NCBI GenBank assembly: GCA_033439265.1
Contig: JAVTVX010000010.1
Coordinates: 21,007,056-21,071,055 of the forward strand
DNA length: 64,000 nt
DNA from: Dillenia suffruticosa
Taxonomy: Eukaryota > Streptophyta > Magnoliopsida > Dilleniales > Dilleniaceae
Direction: 5' to 3'
Part shown: positions 54,295 through 64,000 of the stretch, piece after piece
Layout: each line of letters starts with the position of its first letter
How positions within the stretch are numbered: position 1 is the stretch's first letter
The notes under the pieces: generated by a model
Seen by the model: the letters and a program-made list of their open reading frames with translations, nothing else
What the model was told of the DNA's origin: nothing
Databases searched by the model: none
Made by a program: the position numbers and the translations under genes

Positions 54295-55620
54295 AAAATG
54301 ATATTTTATAAAAATATAAAAACTAAATATATAAATATAAAAAATATGAAAATTTAAAATAAATATTAATTATTTAATAAAAATAATAGAATGATTATAT
54401 TTTATATTAAAAATTTAAAATTATTAACCATAACATAAATAATATAAAAAATTATAATTATAATTAAATAAATAAAATAACTCATTCAATATGAAAAAAA
54501 TATATAAATATAAAAAGAAATAAATATTTTTGTATAAATACTTATTAATTTAAGATGTTGAAACGTTTTGAAAACGAGAAAACGTTAATCTCAAGAAGTT
54601 TTCGTGTATCATATGTCATTACTATGCATGCATACTCTCATTCATTTATTTATTTACTCATTTCTTGAAAATTGACTTGAAGTCAACATGAAGTCGACTT
54701 GAAATCGATTCCTTTGGATTTATTTCACAATTTATAAATTTTATTTTTTGAAAATGATTTCAAAAAAATCAACTTCATAAATCAATTTCCTAGAAGACGG
54801 CTTCATCATTTCTACAATTCAAATAAAAATAACAACATTAATATCATTTTCAATTCTAAACTTAATATTAAGAGAAATAATCTCTCAAATAAATATCCGT
54901 TAAATTAGATAGTGAAAAAAAAATAAAGTTATCCTTTCAAATTTATCATATTTAAAGAGTATTACGAACGTTTAGAACAAGATGATTTTTATTATTTGAC
55001 TTTTTATAGGTAGGTAAAAGGAGTATTTAATAATCTTTTTAATAGTTAAATAAAATCAAAATTGATGCTCCAAAATTGTTAAAAATCATCACTTATTTAA
55101 AATAGTTCTTGATTTTTAAGAGCAGTTTTTTATTTTTTATTATTTTATTCTATATTAATAATAGTAACCCTCAAATTTTCCATCTTTCTATTCTTTCAAA
55201 ATTTCTATAATAATGATAACAAAATGAAAGTGATAAAATAATAATAATGACAATGACAATAACAATAATAATCTTTATTTATTCAAATTTGAATGATAAG
55301 GATTTATTTATTTTTTATGAGATAAAATTTATACAAATTATTTTTACAGTGTTTATTTTGAGTAATTGATTGTCATTTTTAATAGTTAAAAATTGTTTTT
55401 CTTATAAAGTCATCAATTATATTGGATTTGCATTAATTTTTTATAATATATATTTAAATTAAATCTTTTTTTAAAAAATATGAATATTATATTTATAAAT
55501 TAAAAAAAAACAATAATATGAAAGAAAATCTTAAAAATAAACTTATTGAAATAACATAGTCCTTTTTGATCATTTTATATATTAAGAACAATTGTTATCA
55601 ACAAAACAACAAATTACTAA
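54295..55620. other. Extremely AT-rich insert
   Basis: Long stretches are almost entirely A and T, with repeated TATAAATATAAAAA-like words. No gene is present. The sequence has the composition of a matrix-attachment region or decayed DNA. It is part of the DNA that separates the two halves of copy B's upstream region. Confidence 0.6.
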
Positions 55621-55839
55621 TATTAATTAACAATACTTATCGGTTATTGACTATCAATCATCGGTTATCAGTTATCAGTCATTGGTTATCAACGACTGAC
55701 TTTCTGCTAAATTTTAACATATGTAACCAAACAAACCCTTAGTTATTTATATTTTTTTCCTAAATTTTCTTTAGAAATAATATTTATCTTTTTTTGGGGT
55801 AAAATGAGGAGAAAAAATAAGAATTTTAAAATAAATGTA

Positions 55840-56740
55840 TTTATAAAAAAATATCAACTAAATTTATTTTCTAATAAAAATAGATTTAATAAATCCAAAG
55901 AGAGAAAAACTAAAATCAATATAATTAGAAAAAATGTGAATTAAATTGATTTTTTAAAAAGAGAAAATTAATTTACTTACTCTTAGAGTGAGAAAAAAAA
56001 TGAAATCTGATTTAATTTTAGAGATAAAAACTTTAAATGAATATGTTTAGAGAAAAATTAATATGTTTACTTTTATAGAGAAAAATAAATATTTTTTAAA
56101 GAGAGAGTTTAAAATGAATACATTTGAAGAGAGAAGAATTTGAACTAAATTGTGTCTTTTAGTGAGATAAAATTGATGTGTTTAGTTAATTGTAGATATA
56201 CAAAAACTAATTCTGAGTTTGTAGAGAGAAATAAAGTTAAATGAATATTTTTTAAGAAATTAATATGTTTATTTTTTTAAGTGGAAAAAAAATAAATTTA
56301 GATTTCTATGATAAAAAAAATTAAAAATCAACGAGTTTTGAGAGAGAAAATATAATTTAAATTGATCTTTAAGAGAGAAAATTAATGCACTTAATTTTAG
56401 AGATAAAAAAAAAACTCATTTTGGTTTTTGTAAAGAGAAAAAAATTCAAAACCAATAATTTTTAGAGAAAAATATGAATTAAACTGATTTTTTATAGAGA
56501 AAAAATTTAGTATATTTATTTTAGAGAGAGAAATTAATTTTGGTTTTTTTAGATAGAAAAACTTAAAATTAATGTATTTAAAGAGAGAGAATGTAAATTA
56601 AAATGGCTTTTTTAGAGAGAGAAAAGTAATGTATATTTAGTTTTAAAAAACAAATTTTTAATTTTTGGAAAGGAAAGTTTTAATCAATATGTTTAGAGAA
56701 ACAACATAGACTAAATTGATTTTATTATCTATTTTTTTTT
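55840..56740. repeat. Degenerate tandem repeat, unit about 105-115 bp
   Basis: The phrases TTTAGAGAGAGAAAATTAAT, GTATTTAGTTTTAGAGA, GAAAAACTTAAAATTAATGT and AATTAAATTGATTTTTTAGA recur in the same order about eight times with many changes and indels. The array is AT-rich with GAGA words at regular positions. It is a minisatellite or satellite-like array with no coding content. Confidence 0.65.
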
Positions 56741-57454
56741 TCTAACTTTTTATTTTGAAAACTAAATAGTAAATAATGCATTTCTTCAATCAGATATGGG
56801 AAAATAAGGAATACGTAACTTTTACTACTTGAAAGGTTACATTTCTAACTTTTCCCTTTTGAATTTCAGATACTATATTAATCAAAGCAGTGTGAAAAGA
56901 ATATTTTATTTTTTATGCTCACCGTTACCACGGGCTATGCCTCATTAATTAAAAAGGTACGATCCTAAAAATCAAAACATGTTAATTTAATTATAAGATA
57001 TAATATGAATGCTCATTTGACGGAACTTTTTTTTTTGCTTTTCTTCTTTTGATAAGTAGAAATTCTGTTAAACAATTTTATTTAGAACCTTTTAAAAAAT
57101 TAATTTTTTTAAAAAAAATTTAAAAAGTAATTTTTAAGAAAAAACTCATGAGAGAAACTTTTTTTCTCTTTTTTTTAATACTCCAACTTTTTCAAAAATA
57201 TAGTTTTTTTTATTTTATTTATATTCTCATCTAATTATTTTTACTGAATTATATATTCATTTAAATAATATAAAATTTTAAATATATCTATTAATTTTTA
57301 ATTTTTAATTTTATTTTTAAAATAAAAAATCAAATAATTTTTAATTTTTTTAAAAAGAATTATTTTTTTTTTTCTTTAAAGGAGAAAAAGGGCACTAATA
57401 ATATGACGCGTCCTGAATCATAGAACCGACGTGTAACCATCGAAGGCTGATTCG

Positions 57455-57940
57455 AATGTATCGACGTTTTCGATTCTGTTCACACGATCAAGGCAATGGG
57501 AAAAAGGGCAGTTTGGTCATTTTGGTCATTCAATTGGTTATCACAAAGTCCGAAGAAGTTTCCACGGATACTGTTTTTTCTGATTCTTCTTTTCTGGTGT
57601 TTTTTCTTTTTGTTTTCACTGCACAAATACTGTTTTTACTAATTCTTCTTTTCGGTGTTTTTTTTTTTATTATCAGATTTGTCCGATTAATTAATTTAAA
57701 TATCATAAAACTTATTTTAAGAATTATCTTTTTTAAATCATTTTTCGTCGTCTCTAAGTCTAGGATTCGAAATCTCTTGTCGAGACATACGGTATTCGAT
57801 CGCTCGACATCTCAGGTGTTTGCAACCGTACATTCATCCTCTTCAAGCCAATCTCATCCGTCGATCGTGAAATCACAAGATCGTTTAAATTCAACGCCCC
57901 GAAAAAATCTACAAAAAAAATTTTCTGTAGCCTCAGGCCT
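57455..57940 (+). promoter_or_regulatory. Remodelled proximal promoter of peroxidase B
   Basis: The segment from about 57480 aligns with the promoter of copy A (GTTTGGTCATTTTGG against GTTTTGGTCATTTTGAA; ATCTCATCCGTCGATCGT against ATCTCATCCGTCCCCTC). It is interrupted by a 37-bp duplicated pyrimidine-rich block (57569-57668) and a SINE-like copy (57670-57814). A GAAGTTTC word (57555-57562) fits the GAAnnTTC heat-shock-element core and has no equivalent in copy A. Confidence 0.6.
57670..57814 (-). repeat. SINE-like tRNA-related repeat inside peroxidase B promoter
   Basis: Blocks on the plus strand are ATTAATTAATTTAAATATCA, AACTTATTTTAAGAATTATC, ATTTTTCGTCGTCTCTAAG, AGGATTCGAAATCTC and GGTATTCGATCGCTCGACAT. 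The order is the reverse of the family consensus. The equivalent site in copy A lacks it, so it inserted after the duplication or was lost from copy A. Confidence 0.7.
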
Positions 57941-57946
57941 ATATAA
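57940..57946 (+). promoter_or_regulatory. TATA box of ascorbate peroxidase B
   Basis: TATATAA sits after CAGGCC, matching the CAGGTC context of the copy A TATA box. Confidence 0.65.
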
Positions 57947-58051
57947 TCTCACCTTTCCTGCGGGTGCGAGTGAGCTCGTGGTCTACTCGTTCCCTCTCTG
58001 GTTAGGGTTCTTCCCTCGAGTCTCATCTCTCTCTCTCTCTCTGCCAGGTTC

Positions 58052-58165
58052 GTAATCACCTCCGATCTTCACCGATCTTCATACCTTTCTCTCTCCATTT
58101 CTTCGATCTGTTCTCTAATTAGTCGTCTAAAATGCCGATGGTGTTTTTTGTTGTGGATGTTGCAG
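58052..58165 (+). other. 5'-UTR intron of ascorbate peroxidase B
   Basis: A donor GTAATC follows GGTTC, and the acceptor is GATGTTGCAG at 58165. The positions and flanking words match copy A's leader intron. Confidence 0.75.
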
Positions 58166-58178
58166 AAAAACAGAAGCT

Positions 58179-60648
<2,470 letters not shown>

Positions 60649-61089
60649 AGGGACGGGACTAGTGGCCGTAGTGGCCGTCATGTGTTACTTAAATTTTTGT
60701 GTGTTTCTGCAAATACTTGTTTTGTAGCCTGATAATTGTGGATGCGAATCGTGCTTAGTGCTAGCTATTTTTGTGATCTCTGGCTTTATGAAATTGTCTC
60801 CACTATCCCGTAAAAGAAAGATGAATTTATTTAGGCTATCATATTGGTATTTTGGTTTAAAGCGTGACTATCTTCTCTGTTGCTACTCTTGATGTCTCAT
60901 TATACTTGTGAAAGCTAATTAGAGAGAGCCGATTCTCTTTATAGCAATTAGGTTTTTGTTTAGGATCTGCAAGGTTCTCCTACTGTGACTTACCCGCATG
61001 AGCCCCCAAGGGAACTTGCAGGGATGCTCAGGAATGAAGCTAGGGCTGCGCTTATATAAGGAGATAGGGCTTTAACTGATTCATTTTGA
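60649..61089. other. 3' flank of peroxidase B
   Basis: This is probable 3' UTR and spacer before the LINE. No gene is seen. Confidence 0.5.
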
Positions 61090-61135
61090 CTAAGAGAGAG
61101 AGAGGGGGGGGGGGTCAAAGAGTGCGCAGAAAGAA

Positions 61136-62353
61136 ATGGACGGAGAACTCTGTAACCCAGCCGAGAAAACTGAGGAAGTAGACTTGCTCCAAAGAAGCAA
61201 CAAAAAGGTGAAGCGAAGCTTTGGAACTGATGGAATCCATCAGAAGCTAACTTTCAAAGACATGCTGATGGGTAGAACAGATGACAACAAAGAAGAGTTA
61301 ATGGAAGAAGAACAAGACCCGGGCTCTGACAGAGACATGGATGACTTCCTAGAAGATGACAGCCCACCATTCCATTTTGGGAAAATCCCCATCATCCCGG
61401 TTTCAAACGAAAAACTAAAAGAACTGTGGAAACCCCGGAAAAGTTTCTTAATCTTCAAACTACTGGGTAAAGATATCGGTTACTACCTAATGAACACAAA
61501 GATAAACCTTCTATGAAAAAACGAAGACGCAATGCAGCTTTTAGATTTGGGAGGTGGTTTTTTTCTAGTCAAATATGTGCTCAAACACAGACCACTACCA
61601 CACCTTCATCGATGGACCATGGATGATCCACGATCACTACCTAACAGTGAAGAAATGACACCCGTGATTCCAAGCACAGTTAGCAAAAATCACCTCCACT
61701 GAAGTGTGGATCAAACTCCCAAATTTGCCAATTGAGTTCTTTGAAGAAGAGATACTATTCGAAATTGGCCATGCTATTGGCAAACCCATAAAAGTAGATA
61801 GTAACACAGCTAATGCACTCAAAGGTAAATTTGCAAGAATATGTGTTGAAGTAAACCTAAACAAACCTCTAATTCCACGCATATGTATCCGCAATAAGAT
61901 TCAAAGGGTAGAGTACGAGGGTCTCCATACCTTGTGCTTCATCTACGGCATATTTGGACAAGTAGTGACAAATGTGAGGAAGTAACCCACTCCCACCAAG
62001 AAGCAGATCTAGAAGATTCATCCCGGGTCGATCTGTCGGCGATTGGAACATAGAAGAGTGACGAGGGGCTAGGTCCATGGATGCTGGTGACACGCAAGCA
62101 AAGAGTTACCAAAAATGGCAACCTAAAAGAGAGAGGTGGGAAGGATGGCTCTCAGACCAGCAGGTTTTCAAGTTTAAGGAAAGTCAACGTTACCTCCGAT
62201 TTCGAAATCCCTATGCTAGACCAACTTGCAGAGATCCCATCAGAGACACATTGGACGGGTCAGCAACCAAGAGCCTCATATGGAAAAGGAAAGCTAGCAA
62301 AAGAGGAGACTAGTAGGGGAAGGAAAGCCATGCCTTTTCATGGGACATTGTGA
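61136..62353 (+). pseudogene. LINE ORF1 remnant (DUF4283 plus degraded zinc knuckle)
   Basis: The frame opens MDGELCNPAEKTEEV and contains the typical LWKPRKSFLIFKLLGK block. A TGA at 61514 stands where the family usually has TGG. After a frame change, DGPWMIHDHYLTVKK continues, with two more TGA in place of TGG. WIKLPNLPIEFFEEEI and GKFARICVEVNL follow (61,700-61,860). The zinc knuckle that should follow YEGLHTLCF is lost (Cys to Tyr, His to Gln). GPWMLVTRKQR near 62,072 is the usual late ORF1 motif. The protein cannot be made. Confidence 0.85.
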
Positions 62354-62859
62354 AGGATGACAAAGCCGTGCCAGGTGGATGCAGCAGAGATCAGAGTAGA
62401 TCAGTGTTTATCTCGGGAAGGATTCCTTAAAGATCAGACCGCCACTAGTGCTGAGCTTAAAGCAAATGACCCAAATTGATGAGCCGCTGAAGATAAAGAG
62501 CCCAATATAGGCAGGTGGACTCCAAAAGTGAGGGATGGAAGCCTTGGGCCCAGAGACCTCTCAACTGGGCAATGAAAAGTCCAACCTCACTACATTAGAG
62601 GATGGGCTCCGCACCCAAGGGTCTCTTCACCTGGATCGGACCGGATCCTTCTCCATTGACCAGAGACCTTTAAATCTTCAATTCCAACGGTCTCCATCTC
62701 CCGCCTGAAACAACCCAGGCAACCAAAATGGTGGAAAGCGGTATGGAATGGGAAGACATGGACCATCAAGCGAGGAGAAATGACAAGGAAAGGGATGAAG
62801 GTATGGACTGTGACTGTTATTAACCGTTATTCTTTCCCTCCCCTTCTTTTTTCCTTTAA

Positions 62860-64000
62860 ATGAATCATAAAATCATCACTTGGAACTGCCGTGGAATTGG
62901 CAACGGAGGCTTCAGAAGAACCTGCAGAGATTTAGTCAAAAATCGCAAGCTGGACATCCTATGTCTTCTTGAAACTAAAGCAGGCTCTGGTAAATTAATT
63001 TTTCTGAGACCGTTTAGATTACTTCTTGAAAATATTTGGCTAAGGCAAACCTCCTCAACTACAAGAAAACTCTAGGAGGGTTGGGCGTCTGGAGAGGCCT
63101 CCTGAATTGCAGAGATTGCCTCAGAAACGGATCCAAATGGAGAGTGGGTAATGGCAAAGACATCAACTTCTGGAGAGACAAATGGGTAGGAGAAAGCTGC
63201 CTCATGGAGCATCCGCGACTCCCCTCATAGAGTGCTCTTCCTCATATCAAAGTGGGGGACCTCATTGATGATACAGGTAATTGGAATCTCCAGGAGCTAA
63301 GAAATTGGGTGTCTGCGACAAAGTTGCTGAAATTTGCGGTATCCCGATCCCCATAAATAATGAAGCCAAGGACTACATCTATTGGAAAGATTCCAATAGT
63401 GGCAAGTTTACAATGAGTAGTGCCTATTCCTCCCTCCAACCTAGCCCTGCCTCTGCGCCTTAGGACTAAGAAAAGTGGTGATGGATTTGGAAGGCCGAAA
63501 TTCTTGAAAGAGTTAAGTTTTTTATCTGGACTGCTAGCTTGGATAAATGCCTAACTAATCAGGAGAGGTGTAAGAGAGGCTTCACTGATATAAATCTTTG
63601 CCCGTAATGCCACGAGCACACCGAAAGCCTTCTTCACGTCCTTAGGGACTATCGTGAGTCAAAGATCATTTGGAAAGACAAAACTACTGCTAACGGCTTC
63701 TGGGAGGAGAACCTCAGAAATTGGTTAAGAAGAGGCATGGAGACCAAGCAAACCCTTCCCAAATATCATACGGTCCCTTTGGAAGAGTAGGTGTAAGCTT
63801 GCCATGAAAATAGAAGGCAGGACACATACAACCTCAAGTCTGAGATCCTCAAGACGTGCAGATACTGGGATGCTGCTTTCAACACTAGAGAGAGGCTCAA
63901 AAGCAAGTTTACCATGCGGGTCAAATGGCTCGCCCTTGTCACAGGCAAAATCAAACTTAACACTGATGACGTAATTTGCATTTCCCCTGGCAAGGCCAAC
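62860..64000 (+). pseudogene. LINE ORF2 remnant with reverse transcriptase core deleted
   Basis: It starts MNHKIITWNCRGIGN, the N-terminus of the AP-type endonuclease with the catalytic Asn, and reaches LLETK with the catalytic Glu. At about 62,995 the similarity breaks. The sequence resumes in the region after the reverse-transcriptase palm (GGLGVWRGLLN, then NGKDINFWRDKWVG). A zf-RVT zinc-binding region follows (ILERVKFFIW, RCKRGF, CP-stop-CHEH). The YADD-type catalytic core is absent. Stops and frame changes are scattered through what remains. Confidence 0.85.

Larger units (their letters stand above)
61090..64000 (+). mobile_element. Degenerate, internally deleted L1-type LINE
   Basis: A plant non-LTR retrotransposon in sense with the peroxidase genes, starting near a GA/G tract at 61,095 and continuing past the window. 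It has ORF1 (nucleic-acid-binding, DUF4283 type) and ORF2 (endonuclease, reverse transcriptase, zinc-binding C-terminus). Both are broken by stops, and most of ORF2 is deleted. The 3' end and poly-A are not in the window, so target-site duplications cannot be checked. Confidence 0.88.

Noticed and set aside
54672..55700. Short palindromic or repeated words such as GACTTGAAGTC and GGTTATCAGTTATCAG as transposon ends
   Set aside because: They are short and imperfect, and no matching second end or target duplication was found.
57456..58055. 199-residue open frame upstream of peroxidase B
   Set aside because: It runs through the promoter, a SINE-like copy and the leader of peroxidase B, and copy A has no counterpart.

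Overview
The window is nuclear DNA from a flowering plant, most likely a woody core eudicot. The evidence is AT-rich intergenic DNA full of (GA)n/(CT)n and homopolymer tracts, GT-AG introns with T-rich acceptors, and genes of plant-only or plant-typical architecture: a miR172-targeted double-AP2 factor, cytosolic ascorbate peroxidase and a plant L1-type LINE. The species cannot be named from the sequence alone.

Layout. 1-15,400 is intergenic, with microsatellites and several copies of a short tRNA-like repeat. 15,500-19,500 (+) holds a complete ten-coding-exon RAP2-7/TOE1-type AP2 gene whose last exon carries the miR172 site. 19,500-27,960 is intergenic or 3' flank. 27,964-36,100 (-) is a complete NOT4 gene (CCR4-NOT RING/RRM E3 ligase) with eleven coding exons and a probable 5'-UTR intron. 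36,400-41,600 is non-coding and contains a 5' fragment of U2 snRNA bracketed by direct repeats. 41,621-46,902 (-) is a complete DEAD-box helicase gene (RH18/DDX55/Spb4 type). 49,750-52,230 and 57,940-60,648 (+) are two tandem cytosolic ascorbate peroxidase genes. The second copy's promoter has been split by about 3.6 kb of AT-rich and tandem-repeat DNA. 61,090-64,000 (+) is a decayed, internally deleted LINE that runs off the window.

All five genes have intact reading frames after splicing by eye: 491, 1,059 (or 1,060), 584, 250 and 254 residues. They are unrelated housekeeping, regulatory and stress genes and do not form a pathway; only the two peroxidases are linked, by duplication.

The most interesting non-genic signals are an apparently unnamed dispersed tRNA-like (SINE-like) family with about eleven copies, a second such subfamily, the U2 5'-fragment insertion with 16-bp direct repeats, patchy divergence between the two peroxidase genes, and CT tracts placed just after the first coding 5' splice site in three genes. 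Exon coordinates are hand-derived from reading frame, splice consensus and family knowledge; no alignment or transcript data was available.
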